NCBI GenBank assembly: GCA_030844895.1
Contig: CM061231.1
Span: forward strand, 138,107,023 to 138,171,022
Direction of reading: 5' to 3'
Source: Ambrosia x helenae
Taxonomy: Eukaryota > Streptophyta > Magnoliopsida > Asterales > Asteraceae
Length of the DNA: 64,000 nt
Of the stretch, positions 1 to 11,592 are shown in pieces. Below the pieces are notes generated by a model. The model saw nothing but the letters and a program-made list of their open reading frames with translations, did not search any database and had not been told where the DNA came from. Within the stretch, counting starts at the first letter, position 1, and each line of letters begins with the position of its first letter. The position numbers were made by a program, and so were the translations under genes.

Positions 1-1754
1 CAAGTGGGCCAGCTCCCGGGATTTAACGGCTTCTTCAATCCTTTTTTTAGTTGGAAACAGTCGTTGGTGTGATGTCCCTTTTCTTCGTGGAACTCACAGT
101 ATTGGTTGGAGTTTTCGTTTCTTTTGCTTTTTGGCAAGGGACGGGGAGGTCTAAAGGTGTGCTTAATTTCTTCTGTTGCAAGAATCTCTTGAGGAGTTTT
201 GGTGAGGGTTGTGAAGTTGACATTTCCGTCCCTGCTTGGAGGGTTCCTGCTTTCTGGTCTTTGAGACTCAGACCCCCGGTGCCTTCTGTCGTGAGTCCCA
301 TAGTTGCCCCTCTTTCTGCTAGGACTGTTGCTCCTCCAGGTGGAGCTCCTTTTTCTTTGATCCTTGATGTCTACAGCCTCTTCTCCTCGGATATGGGCTT
401 CAGCCCTTTCTAGGGCTTCTTGAAGAGTCCGTGGGAGACTCTTGTTAAAGTCTCTTGTAAGGTATTTCGAGTTGATGGCGTTCATGAACCCCGCAACCTT
501 CATCTTTTCATCTGCACCGAAATAGGGGAGGCCTTCTTTCTTGTATCTTTCAATGCAATTTCTCAGGCTTTCGTTATCTTTCTGTTTGATCTGAAAGATG
601 ACTGTTGCATCCTTGACACAACGCCTTTGTTGTGAGAAGTTGGCCAGGAATCCTTTCCCTAGGTCTTTGAAAGTTTTGATGCTTTCCGCGGGTAAATCAT
701 TGAACCATATCCAGGCAAATCCGACCAGGGTCTGCATAAACATGAGACAACATTCAGGGTCGCCCCATTTTTCGATGCATGCAGCCCCGGAGAAGATCTG
801 TAGATGGTCTTCAGGGTCATCGGTACCATCGTAGGTTCTGATGTGAGCTGGCATTTTCAACTTGTTTGGGAACTCGTAATCTGCTATCGCTCGAGAGAAG
901 CAGGACAGGCTGTTAGGTTTATATGGTTGATGGGTGATGTGTTCCACCCTATTGTTGTTGTTCCCATTTGGGTTCCCTTGTTGAGCAGCAATGGCTTGAC
1001 TGATGAGTTGTTGTCAGGGAAAGTGAGTCATCATTTGGGATATCATGTAGGGCATAAGGTTAAAGCCTTGAAGGCTCTCAGTTTCCGCTACGTTGCTTGT
1101 TACCATGCGGACACTCATGGAGACACTACGAGCTATATGTAGGGTGGCCATGGCCTGAGCCCATGAGGTGACAACTAGTGGTGGAACACTAGCAATGGGT
1201 GACTGCAGGAGTTGATCCAGAGTGAGCTCGTACCCAATGGGTGCACCAGTTGTGGTGGCTTGGGTAGTGAACAAAGGAAAGGCAGTGGGACTGGGCCTGG
1301 TTGCTTGATGAGCAGGAAACCTGTTGCTTGGACCTGCTTCATAGCTTCGAAAAGCGGTTTGTTGGCCAGTCGGACCAGTGAGAAGAATGGGTGGTCCAGG
1401 GGAAAGTGACACTTCCACCTCGTTGTAATCTAGTCGGATGCGGACTCCTTTTTCTCTTTCCCTCATGACGTGCTGGTTTTAGAGAGATCTAAGTTGTAGG
1501 AAGTTGCTTGCAACTCCTTCCGGAGTCAGATCTATACGCTGGGGACCCTGTACATCATTGGGGAGAGGAGACATCACCCCTGAACGTGTCGGGGGTGGAG
1601 TTTGGAAGATTGTAAACTTAGGGCGAGTTGGCGGAGTTTGGGTACCAGCAGGGGTACTTCCTGGAGTAGAAAATGACACAGATCTGTTGGGAGAAGCTTG
1701 ATCTGTGCCTGGTGAGATCTGGTTCACCTCTTCTTGAGACTCAGGGTCAGGCAT
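1..1754 (-). pseudogene. Tat-type Ty3/gypsy gag, cut by the window edge, two nonsense codons
   Basis: This is the capsid/nucleocapsid polyprotein of a gypsy LTR retrotransposon, read from 1754 towards 1. One reading frame holds throughout what I translated. The first part is Pro/Thr/Ser rich (1754-1014). The core retrotransposon-gag domain lies at about 840-470 and contains TYDGTDDPEDHL, WFNDLPAESI and the F-x-LG-x-GF-x-x-F pattern typical of Tat/Ogre/Retand gag. At 110-57 a zinc-knuckle-like CEFHEEKGHHTNDC follows. Two in-frame stops break it: TAA at 1479-1481 and TGA at 1014-1016, the latter probably CGA to TGA. The start ATG at 1754 lies about 50 bp inside the element from the primer binding site. 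The ORF leaves the window, so pol is not visible. The family call is firm and the lineage is inferred from the gag signature. Confidence 0.85.
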
Positions 1755-1804
1755 GCTAGGAAGTTGGAGCTACACGATTGATATTTTAAGGAGACAATGG
1801 CGTA

Positions 1805-1822
1805 GCCCCACGGTGGGCGCCA
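1805..1822 (-). promoter_or_regulatory. Primer binding site of the gypsy element
   Basis: On the minus strand TGGCGCCCACCGTGGGGC lies 3 bases inside the LTR end. It is the tRNA-primer site for minus-strand DNA synthesis. The same site, slightly diverged, flanks the LTR at 41433, so the two elements are related. Confidence 0.8.
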
Positions 1823-1825
1823 AGT

Positions 1826-2370
1826 TGTTGCTACAACAAATAATAGCCTAACGTTAGTTCTGAGTCACAGGAAGGGTTAAAGGGTTCAAGGGTTTCAATC
1901 TGCCTAACGCATGTCGTGGTGTCCTCCCACGTTGCAAAACGTAGAAGGAGGTTCAAGATAATATTATTTTTGAGTGTTAGAATTCTGGTCTGAGTGTGAC
2001 TCAATACCAGAATTGATATTCTAAGACTCGAGTGATGTGTTCGTGTGATGGAGATAGACTCCTCACGTGTGTGTGGACCAAAAGAATAGAAGATTGAGTG
2101 TAAGAGAGAATAATCAGGGATAGATCAGATCTGTGGGATTGATCCTGATTATATAGAGGAGGTATCTTCTAATTTAGGTAGGGATATTATATTGGAACAT
2201 GATGCAACAAGAGGACAAGCCACTTTAAGCCGGTGGTGGCTTTTGACTGCGGTCCGAGCAGTGCAATGTCAATAAGACAGTTGCTTTGGGCTGGCCGAAG
2301 AAAAGATGACAAGACAGGTCATCTTTTGATATGTGCTCCTCCGCCCATTGAACCTTCGTAGGTTTCAACA
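1826..2370 (-). repeat. 5' LTR of the left-edge Tat-type gypsy element (LTR A)
   Basis: The plus-strand sequence starts TGTTGCTACAACA directly outside the primer site and ends ...GGTTTCAACA. Read on the minus strand this gives an LTR of about 545 bp starting TGTTGAAACC and ending ...TGTAGCAACA. A block near its 3' end (about 1909-1950) matches the LTRs at 7070 and 41433. The outer end (2370) is a best guess because the other LTR is outside the window. Confidence 0.65.
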
Positions 2371-2694
2371 TTTCAAGCGTAGTTTCGTGATAGTTGTTAA
2401 TCTTTTTGCTTTAGGCTACCCACGTCATCAAAATTCAATAAAGTCCACGAAACAAAAGCAACCATAAAACAAAAGCAATATCTAGGAATTGAATTACAAA
2501 ACTTTATGAAGAAAAATAAAAACAACACAAAACAAACCGATTTTCAATTTTTCAAGAATCAATTCTGAAACACAAACAAAACAGAATTTTGATGAACAAA
2601 TATTATAAAAGCCGAACCAAAATAAGATGTGCAAACCGGGTTTTTTTTAATCAAGCATCACGAACTCGTTCCTTGAATGATATCTAGCCCGAAA
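2371..2694 (-). other. Leader of a truncated copia element, no gene
   Basis: AT-rich DNA between LTR A and a copia primer binding site. Its position fits the 5' untranslated leader of a minus-strand copia element that was cut by insertion or recombination at about 2370. No coding sequence is visible. Confidence 0.4.
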
Positions 2695-2706
2695 GCTCTG
2701 ATACCA
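2695..2706 (-). promoter_or_regulatory. Copia primer binding site (initiator tRNA-Met type)
   Basis: The minus strand reads TGGTATCAGAGC two bases from the end of the adjacent LTR. This is the standard initiator-Met primer site of plant copia elements. Confidence 0.85.
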
Positions 2707-2708
2707 CT

Positions 2709-3150
2709 TGTAGGTCCCTTTCCCTTGAGATCTTCTTTGCAATCAAACCAAACACGAATCCTAGACGCGGAATATCTTTAATAGGTGGATATCACACAAA
2801 GAACACAAGATTACTTTTTAATTCTTTTCTTATTAATCGAATCACAGATAACAACTAATAAGAACCACACCAAACTTGTAATCCTAGCTAGCTCTCTCTC
2901 AAACTCTCTATGACACCAACCCACCAACTCACCGACCCCTAAAACCCCATGCATCATTTGCTTATATACATGCATCCTCATGGGCTTTTATCTTGGCTTA
3001 TGTTGGGCTTTTAAAATGCAAGCTTAATTACATATTCACAAACAAACTTAGACAAGTTCTTCTAACGACACGAACAATATAAAGTCTTCTGTCAATAATA
3101 CCGAGTGTTTGTTTATCCGTTTGAGTATGTGTCACAAACTTGCACCAACA
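2709..3150 (-). repeat. Copia 5' LTR (LTR C), about 442 bp
   Basis: Bounded on the plus strand by TGTAGGTCCC at the primer-site end and ...GCACCAACA at the other. On the minus strand it starts TGTTGGTGCAAG and ends ...GGACCTACA. No partner LTR is in the window. Only the 5' LTR and a short leader survive, lying in the 3' region of the Athila remnant. Confidence 0.7.
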
Positions 3151-3729
3151 GAAACACTTTGAGTTAGTTCTGTCGGCTTCGCAAACACCTCGAAAAATCT
3201 CATGTTCAGGTCTTTGCGTATCCTCAAAGGGTTTGAAAAAGTTTTTGATTACTCTAAAAATATTTTGAAAAACTTTTACCTTTAAACAGGTTCTTGATTT
3301 GCTTGGCTCAGGAGGTGGTAAGATTTATAAAATTTTATCACCTCACACTTAATTCTTTAGCATATTATGAAATTATAGATTTATAAAAAGTATATGCCAA
3401 AGAATCAAGCGGGACGTAGTTACATCTTTCCCTAATAGGCTAAAAAGATGTTCAGTCAAAGTTTGAGACTGAGCTGTGAGAGAGAACACATGGATATATA
3501 TAGCTATCTACAAACTAAGAAAAATAAAAACTACTACTAAACTACTAAGTCCTAGTGCCGAGAGGGCATACCTGGCAGTTAGAAAATGAAAGGGAGCGAT
3601 GATAACTGAGGGTCCTCGAATGTTTTTCTTACCGTATGCACCAACCTCTCAACTTATTTTTCTAATCTATCAATCCGGGCTGCCTCCACGATAGCGCCAC
3701 GTTTCACGTCTTTGGCCGGACAAAGGCGG
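3151..3729. other. 3' non-coding part of the Athila-type remnant
   Basis: Downstream (minus sense) of the Athila integrase. I see no ORF with recognisable content and no clear polypurine tract or LTR boundary. Confidence 0.4.
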
Positions 3730-6322
3730 TCGGTCATGGATGCGCTGGCATTTCATCTACCTCCTCGTCGGCCAAGAACTCAAAGTGTGGTTTAAGCCAG
3801 TGACCATTAACTTTGAATAGAGCTCCTGTTTCTGTTTCCAAATATACCGCCCCGTGAGGATAGATTTTCTTCATAATGTATGGTTCGGTCTATCTTGACT
3901 TCAGTTTCCCGGGAAATGGTCTGAGCCTCGAACTGTAGAGTGATACTTTCTAACCTTCTTGAAATGGCTCCTTTCTTCTGAGTCTCTGATCATGGAATTT
4001 CTTGGTCTTTTCTTTGTAGATGAGAGAGTTGTCTTAAGCTTGCTGGTGAAGGTCTTCAAGTTCATGAAGTTGAAAGAGTCGGTGTTGCTTGACATCTCCA
4101 GGATCATAATTTGATTATTTCAATGCCCAATAAGCTATGTGTTCCACTTTTAACAGCAAGTGGCACGCCTTTCTGTACACTAGTCTGTACGGAGTGGTAC
4201 CAATCGGGGTCTTGTATGCTGTACGTAGTGCCCAAAGTGCATCGTCAAGACGATCAGACCAATCTTTCCTGTCTATCTCCACAGTGCTTTCAAGAATCCT
4301 TTTTATGGCCCGATTAGGGACTTCTACCTGACCATTAGCTTGGGGATGATAAGGAGTGGAGAACCTCTGTTGACAACCATATCTCTGTAGTGCTTTCTCC
4401 AACTACTTGTTACAAAAGTGGGACCCTCTGTCACTGACGAGGTCTTTTTGTACACCAAACCGAGCAAAAAGAGCCTTCAGAAACTTGACAACAACTCTAG
4501 CATCGTTTGTTGGTAATGCATGTGCTTCGACCCATTTAGAAACATAGTCAACGGCAACAAGATTGTAGAGATTTTCCTTGGACGGTAGGAATGGTCCCAA
4601 AAAATCTATCCCCCAAACATCGAAGATCTCACAAACAACGAACGCGGTCTGCAGAATTTCATCGCGGGCATTGATTTTGGCGGCTACCTGGCATGCATCA
4701 CAACTTTGGAAGAGAGCGGCATCGTCTTTAAAAATTGTGCGCCAATAAAATCATGCTTCGTAGACTTTTCGAGCCGTATTTCCCGCGGAGTGATGCCCTC
4801 CTATAGGACCTTTAGGGCATTTTCGTAGAATCTCTTGGGCTTCATTTTCGTGAACACACCGGCGAATAACACGATCGGCCCAAATACGGAAAAGATACGG
4901 ATCTTCCCAAAGATAATACTTCAAGTTGGAAAAGAATTTATTCTTTTCATAATAGGACTGTCCTTTAATGAGCATTCCACTAGCCAAGTAATTTGCATAA
5001 CCAACGTAGCAGGTTTATGAGTTGGGGTCTTCGATTCGGAGAATTTGTTCATGCGGGAAGTTGTCATGGATCTCGTCTCCCTTTTTGTCGGGTGGTACTT
5101 CTTCGAGACAAGACAAATGATCGGTTGCAACATTTTCGGCCTCCTTTTTGTCTTTTATTTTTATATCAAATTCCTATAGAAGAATAATCCATCGTATGAG
5201 CCTCGGCTTTGCGTCTTGCTTGTTGAAAAGATGGCGCAAGGCTGCATAATCAATGTAGACGATGGTCTTTAACTTGATAAGGTACGAGCGGAACCTGTCA
5301 AAAGCAAATACCACAGCAAGGAGTTCTCTCTCGGTTGTCGTATAATTTTCTTGGGCATCATTGAGGGTTTTACTTGCATAGTAGATCGGATGAAAACATT
5401 TTTCTTTTCTTTGCCCCAAAACTGCTCCTACCGCCATGTTGCTAGCATCACACATTAATTCAAATGGTAGGTCCCAATCTAGAGAAATGACAACCGGTGC
5501 TTCAACCAAACTTCTTTTTAGGCAATTGAATGAATCAAGACAATCCTCAGTAAAAACAAAGTCGCGATCTTTTTCAAGAAGCTGAGTGAGTGGACGAGTG
5601 ATCTTCGAGATATCCTTGATGAATCTTCTATAGAAACCGATGTGACCGAGAAAACTACGAATTCCTGTAACCGTGGTAGAAGGGGGAGCAATGAGATTGC
5701 TTCAACTTTGGCATTGTCAACCTCGATTCCTTTGTCTAAAATTTTGTGCCCCAACACAATTCCTTCTTTTACCATAAAGTGGCACTTTTCCCAATTGAGC
5801 GTCAAGTTCACTTCTTCACATCTTGACAACATTTTCTTGAGATTGCCTAGACAATGATCGAAAGAGCATCCAAAAACTGAGAAGTCATCCATAAAAACTT
5901 CCATGAAGTCTTCGATCATGTCATGAAAGATGGCTACCATGCATCGTTGGAAAGTGGCAGGGGCATTACGTAGTCCAAATGGCATTCTTCTGTAAGCGAA
6001 CGTGCCATATGGACAGGTGAAGGTGGTTTTCTCATGGTCTTCGGGGTCAATTGGGACGTGAAAGTACACAGAAAAACCATAAAAAAAACAATAATATTTA
6101 TCCTTGGCCAATCTATCCAACATCTGATCGATGAATGGTAGGGGAAAATGGTATATTCTTGTAGCATCATTGAGCGTGGTCTTCAGGGTCAATTGGGATC
6201 TGAAAGTACACAGAAAAACCATCAAAAAAACAATAATATTTATGCCCGGCCAATCTTTCCAACATCTTATCGATGAATGGTAGGGGAAAATGGTATATTC
6301 TTGTAGCATCGTTGAGCTTCCA
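3730..6322 (-). pseudogene. Athila-type Ty3/gypsy pol pseudogene (RT, RNase H, integrase)
   Basis: Minus-sense order is reverse transcriptase, RNase H, integrase. RT (6322-5550) shows KLNDATR, PYGTFAYRRMPFGLRNAPAT and the catalytic FMDDFSVFG. RNase H (5509-5174) has CDASNMAVGAVLGQ and TERELLAVVFAF. The integrase zinc region is about 4850-4640 (CDACQ). Its core has AVDYVSKWVEAH and SDRGSHF, then GQVE with the last acidic residue at about 4330. The C-terminal part (to 3730) has FPGKLKSR and VNGHWLKPHFE. Stops interrupt it, for example at 4403 after SHFCNK, within 3900-4115, and at the RT/RNase H join near 5510. An internal tandem duplication splits RT at 6039-6319. The N-terminal part of pol, all of gag and both LTRs are absent, so it is an old fragment. 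The short FMDDFSVFG signature favours Athila over other gypsy lineages. Confidence 0.9.
6039..6319 (-). repeat. Tandem duplication of about 140 bp inside the Athila RT
   Basis: Two adjacent copies (6039-6178 and about 6179-6319) match over their length, apart from about ten scattered differences by eye. The two copies end in different reading frames, so the duplication destroys the RT frame. Confidence 0.85.
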
Positions 6323-6324
6323 AA

Positions 6325-6383
6325 TGGAAATCTAAGGATTTTTTTTTTTTTTTTTTTTTTGAATTGTGGAAATCTAAGGATTT
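6325..6383 (-). mobile_element. Poly(A)-only retroposition footprint with target duplication
   Basis: A run of 22 T is flanked by TGGAAATCTAAGGATTT at 6367-6383 and the same bases at 6325-6341, where the last T bases merge with the run. Read on the minus strand this is target repeat, CAATTC, A22, target repeat. That is what target-primed reverse transcription leaves when a LINE-type insertion is truncated to its tail. Confidence 0.65.
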
Positions 6384-7069
6384 GATCGAATGGATTTTGG
6401 GGTTTTTGTCTTTATCCTCTTAAAAAAATAAAAAAAAGATGGGTGAAGGAAGAACCATTTTCTTGGTTTGGGGGAGGGGAAATGACGTGACATTGAAATG
6501 AAATTTAGGGGAGTTAGGAGACGCTGTCACCGCATCAAATAGCCTTACCAACCTAGATTTAACCAATTCTTTGATTGAACCACAATCAGGTTACGAATTT
6601 TATTTCGTTAAGTGTTGATTTTTATTTTAAGTGTATTAGTTTTCTTAGCAAATTGATATTAAAAATAAGTTACATAAAACCTGTCACGAAGCTTGGAACA
6701 AAAAAAAACAGCGCCAACGCGCGGGCTTTCCCACTAGTCTATCTAAAATCTTACAAGCTTTCGTAAATTTATACTAAGCTTAAGAAGTTTAACACATCAG
6801 GCGTGACATTATATATAAATATCTTAATCACAGTTCAATCTTGTTTATAGCTTAATTGTGATCATATACAACAAATTTGGTTATATTGATATTCTCTTTA
6901 AAATTGATAACTTACTAACATAATGTATACACATAAAGTTTTATTATATAACATGTCATCAAATAAAACAAGTTTATCATATAACCTAATGATGTAGGAT
7001 TTTTAACCACTTATTACAAAATGTATTATTAAGACACTAAAGTTATTATTCAGTATTATTCTTAAGTAT
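6384..7069. other. AT-rich flank without a gene
   Basis: Nothing coding is recognised. It contains the Helitron-like terminus described separately at 6708-6737 and ends at the LTR of the large nested element, with AGTAT as the last five bases. Confidence 0.5.
6708..6737 (+). mobile_element. Helitron-type 3' terminus
   Basis: A GC-rich inverted repeat (GCGC-CAAC-GCGC) is followed after a few bases by CCCACTAG and then T. This is the hairpin-plus-CTAG(T) ending of plant Helitrons. The matching 5' end was not found. Confidence 0.5.
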
Positions 7070-7422
7070 TGTTGCTACAACAAATATAGATCTGGAGAAG
7101 GTCTGAACGTTCCAAGGTCGTCAAGCCTTTGACCTCGTCTGCTGCTTAAAGGGTTGGACCAGCAGCATGAAAGAACTCGTCAGAAGGGTTAAAGGTTTTC
7201 GGTTAACCAAACGCAGGTCGTGGTGTCCCTCTACGTTGTAAACGTAGATGGGAGGTTCAAGAGTTTTGGTATTTTAGTTATTATGATTCTGATTTGGGAT
7301 CGACCCAAAGTCAGAAGTTGTTATTATTAGTTAACTTAAGAAAAGATCAAACATAAGAGTATGATCTTGAAGAGAGGAACTCTTGATCCTAGGTTATAAC
7401 TAAGGACCATCCACGTAATGAT

Positions 7423-9348
7423 TGTGTACGTGTCGGAGTACGGTGTTGATGATGGTAATGAGGGTTGGCGGGATCAACAATGGTGTTGAGCAATTTATTG
7501 GTTGTGTAGATATGAATGTGATGAGTTACGCACAGAATGTAGTTATGGTGTTAGCATCATTATATAGTTAGTGATGTAGATGATAGTTCTTTTGCATGAA
7601 GATGCTAAATTTCACTCACGTATGGTGTGGGAGCATCTAGCAATGGAGAGTTGTTAGTGAATTTAAATTGTGATAACATGATGAGGAATGCATATTGTTG
7701 TCATGTATACATGAAACAAGTTATGGTAGGGGAGATGATTATCATGCACATGGCTTTTGTAGGAGAGATATAGTGGTTATTTCTTTTTATAATGAGAAGA
7801 TGCATTTTTTTTTAGGGAGATGATGTGGGTGTGCTCATGGCATGCGGGATCGAGTCACGGGTCTAGAAGAGTTATGTTTTCTTTGAGGACACAACACGGG
7901 ATGTTTAGTATGTGGAATCGGACGCTTCGTAACCGGTGAGTTCTAATCCCCCCCTATTTTTATTTAAATATATTTTTGGGGCTATCATACATGCTTAAAT
8001 GGTTTTCGGCAAAAGTTAAGTTGTCGATTAAATTAAAGAGCTTTACGACTTAAATGTTTTTTTTTATGAATGTTTTCCAATGAGACGGTTCTATGACGGC
8101 TTAATGTGGCTATAGGTTTAGAGACACCCTTCGCAGTGTATGTGTCGGTTCGAGTCGTTTAGTCTCTTGTCGAGGTATATATGCTCAGGTTGGGTGTTTA
8201 TCTTATGGTGGTATAAAATGGAATGTATAGTTGAGGCAATACGATTATGGGTTTAGTATGAGAAAATGATTAGTTAAAGTCTTAGAATTAAATGAACGCA
8301 GTGATGTTGATTATAAGAGGTGTGTGGTTAATCCAAGTTATAGTATGATGAGACCCTAGACATAGTGAATGGGTGTAGGCGTCTATATGTTTTGTGTGAT
8401 GTAGCACCCTTGATGTGCTGATGCGGGTTATTGGTAATGGTTCGTTACCTTCGGGGTGGCGACGGGTTACCAATGTTGAGTTTGTCGATCTAAGTGGTGG
8501 TGTCGACGTGTCTATATGATCGTTACTTTCGGGGTGGCGACGGGTTACTAATGATGTGGACCGCCGATCTAACTGGTGGTGTCGACGTGTCCCAATGGTC
8601 ATTACCTTCGGGGTGGTGACGGGTTGTTGAGCTGGGGTGGCAACGGGTTGTTACCTTCGGGGTGGCGACGGGTTGTCATAAGGCTTGGTCATATTTTTGT
8701 GACTTAACTATATTGTATGGTAGGTTCCCACCTTATGTGTTTTATTTTCATTTATATAGATAAATCCGTGGGTATGTATTGTGTCTGTTGTTAAAGATGA
8801 TAATATAGAGTTTCTTGTGATGAATTGTAGTGGGGTGCCCGGTACAATTAAAAGGAGTATAGATGAACTAGTCGTGGGTAGCGACATTGCGTTGCAGAGT
8901 CATAGTTGTTGGTCGAGCTAAATGATAAGTAAGTTATGATTATGAGTCATATTGGGTGGGGTGTTGATGATAAAGTGTTTAAATAATTAATGATGACTTT
9001 AATGCGATGAAGTTGAGTTTTAAAAATAAAGTGTTTATGAGGTGTTTTAATTTTATAAACTTAAACTATTAGAATTCACTCAGCGTAGCTGGCTTTTGCA
9101 TGTATGTTAGATTGTGTTGTAGGTTTGTTCGAGTTGGTGATGCATCTTGGCTATCGGATGGGATTACTCGTGATAGCATGGATGGCATTCGTAGTTTACA
9201 GATTTATTAACAAACTATTTAAACAAAAAAAAATATTTGTACCGTTGTAATTATTTTTCCGCTGTGTCATTTTAATAAAATTGTTGATTTTTAAACGGTG
9301 CACTGTAATGAGATCCGACGGTAGGGTGCCCGGGTTTGGGGCCTTACA
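7423..9348 (-). repeat. Solo LTR of a gypsy element inserted in the 3' LTR
   Basis: On the minus strand it begins TGTAAGGCCCCAAACCCGGG, a common start of plant gypsy LTRs, and ends near ...CGTACACA. It is about 1.9 kb with no coding sequence. Its absence from the partner LTR proves it is an insertion. No clean 5-bp TSD is visible (ATGAT left, ATTCC right), so the left boundary is approximate. Confidence 0.65.
8440..8680. repeat. Tandem GC-rich repeats within the solo LTR
   Basis: The motif CTTCGGGGTGGCGACGGGTT recurs five times with small changes, at about 8449, 8525, 8607, 8633 and 8654. The first three units are about 75-80 bp long and also share a GTGGTGTCGACGTGTC segment. Confidence 0.8.
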
Positions 9349-9711
9349 ATTCCACATGTGGTGGCTGTGGCAACCAGCTTGGTTGTAGAATCAACATGGT
9401 TGTAGATTTATAAGAATGTATAGCAGCAGCTTGAAGGCTTCAGCCTCCTGCTTCTGAAAGTCTTATTAGAGAGAATAACTCTAGAGAGAGTATTTAGAGA
9501 GTGATATAGAGAGAGAGTGAGAGAGGTCTTGTGTTCAGATAAATCTGAGTTGTTTCACATGGGTTGCCGTTCTATTTATAGAGTGGGATGGGTTAAAACC
9601 CTAATGGGCTTCCTTGTTGGGCTTGGGCTTGGGCTTGACCCAATATTATATTTAATGATTTTGGCTTCTTGGGCTATTGGGCTTGGCCCAATTGAGTACC
9701 CTATACCATCA

Positions 9712-9722
9712 GCCCCCCAGTT
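9712..9722 (-). promoter_or_regulatory. Polypurine tract of the large nested element
   Basis: The minus strand reads AAACTGGGGGGC immediately before the LTR start TGATGG. This is the primer site for plus-strand synthesis and fixes the element's orientation. Confidence 0.65.
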
Positions 9723-9904
9723 TAGTTTAATGTATATATGCATGTACATTATACTAGACTCAAACTATTCATTATCTTTGCGCTTTCTTCCAACTTTTGT
9801 AATTTTGGTGAGTGTTCATTTGTAGATACCTTCATGTAAGTAGGATAAATATCAACAAACAAACCTTAGCATAATGAGTTTTGGAATGTGTTAGGGTTTA
9901 AACC

Positions 9905-10125
9905 GATAAAATTTGAAACTTGTTTAGGTTGATGATCTTGAAAGCTTATTAGGGGGTTTGAGCTGATGAGCTTGAAAGCTTATTGGCATTTAAGCTGATA
10001 AGCCCTTGGTTTGATGGAAGCAGCTGATGAGCTTGAAAGCTTATAAGGATTTAAGCTGATAAGTTTTGCAGCTTGCTAAGCCCTTATTTGGATGGAAGCT
10101 ATGGAGCTGGATATTTCTCCATTAC
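9905..10125. repeat. Tandem repeat of about 75 bp, GAGCTTGAAAGCTTAT type
   Basis: GCTGATGAGCTTGAAAGCTTAT and TTTAAGCTGATAAG segments recur two to three times with substitutions, each followed by a similar GATGGAAGC segment. Confidence 0.6.
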
Positions 10126-11445
10126 TTGCTTCTTTTCTTGTTAGTTTGTATTAGCTTCAGCATATCGGCTATTGACCTTTTAAGTTTTCGCCTTTTGAGC
10201 TTAATTTTCTAAGCTTGTTTGTTGTATTGGCGAAGTTATCTCGAGTTGTGTGATTAAAACCATCTATATCCCACATGTATGCTCGTTTGGACAATATTCC
10301 CATAATTTTGTAAAATATTTTTTGGAAATATCTTTATTTTGGGCATAAGTCTTTAGAAGGTGGTTCATGTATCTAAGTATCACAAAATGATTGTAGCTAG
10401 GTGCACTTACAGAAGTTTTTAGCAAGTCACGTTTTTGAGCAAATGTCGGGAAGTTAATCCGAGATATGGTGGATTATTATGTTGACCGAATGGTAGATTT
10501 CTAAGATAGAAAATGAGCTTCATGTGACTAAAGAAACGTTGCATGTGTACGAAGGAAAGGCTTTTTGCACATGAAGGTGAAGCACATTGCCTTGAACGCT
10601 GATTTACTATAACCTGGCTTGATAAAAGGCTTGTATGTGTTTTAAGCAAAGTTATTGTTTTTGTTAACTAAAGCATATAGATTTCATCCTTTAAGCAAAG
10701 TGGCTTGGCTTGACAGCTGAAAATCTCATGGACTTCCTCCTTTAAGCTTATGGATGAAATCCATCACTAGCCTAATTCTTTGTGCTATCAAAGTTTTGTG
10801 ATAAATTCTTTCTTATGATACAAGCGATGGAAACAAGGTTAAATAGCGAATTTCTTTGTTTACGAACGTTCGTTTTTTATTCTCATTCACAAGCTTTTTT
10901 TCATAGGAAGTTGAGTGTATTACCTTGCTAGCGAGCTTATTTGAATCGAAACTTGTCGTATGATTTATGCTTGTAAGCTTCTTTTGTTCGAAGATTGCTA
11001 TGAGCTTCCTTCGCTCGAAGCTTGATATATAGAGCATGTCTATAAGCTTCGTTTGTATGAAGTTGAGCTTCTTTTGTTGACATGACTAAGTGTCCAAATC
11101 TATTGATTTGTTTCTTTTTGCATTAGTTACACAATATTTATTTGTGATAATGGAGGATGTTCAACACGAGAACATTTAGCACCATTTTGGTAAAGTATCA
11201 TTTGTTGCGTTGTTTGGGAAACCTTGTAGGGTTCCATTTGGTGTTAGCCTTGGATGACTAGAATATTAACATGTGGTTGTGGTATTATGAACCTTTCAAG
11301 CCATTAGGCTCGACATGTTATGATTGTCAATCGTGGCCTTTTATGTTAGCTTTCATATATTTTGTTTTGTGTATGGCCTTGTGAGATTGTTTCACTTTTG
11401 AATTGTACCTTAGTGTATTTTTGTGATTGTGTTTGGATCCTTGCA

Positions 11446-11592
11446 TGTTTGGATGCTTGCATGTCTGCATGTTTAGATGCTTGCATGTTTGGATGCTTGC
11501 ATGTTTGGATGCTTGCATGTCTGCATGTTTGGATGCTTGCATGTTTGGATGCTTGCATGTTTGCATGTTTGGATGCTTGCATGTTTGGATGT
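11446..11592. repeat. 16-bp minisatellite GGATGCTTGCATGTTT
   Basis: About nine units in a row, some with a variant CTGCATGTTT insert. The long apparent ORFs on both strands here, with Cys/Met/Leu or Lys/His periodicity, follow from the repeat. Confidence 0.9.

Larger units (their letters stand above)
7070..9711 (-). repeat. 3' LTR of the large nested element, split by another LTR
   Basis: Starts TGTTGCTACAACA and ends ...ACCATCA on the plus strand. The two halves (7070-7422 and 9349-9711) align with 41433-42146. The copy at 41433 has about 36 bp at the junction that are missing here. Confidence 0.8.

Noticed and set aside
51..413. Plus-strand ORFs across 1-1700
   Set aside because: Antisense shadows of the gypsy gag on the minus strand.
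8288..8602. 104-residue minus-strand ORF
   Set aside because: Lies within the tandem repeats of the solo LTR and has repeat-derived composition.
7418..9353. Target-site duplication of the solo LTR
   Set aside because: The left and right 5-mers do not match, and 36 bp of the host LTR are missing at the junction, so no TSD is claimed.
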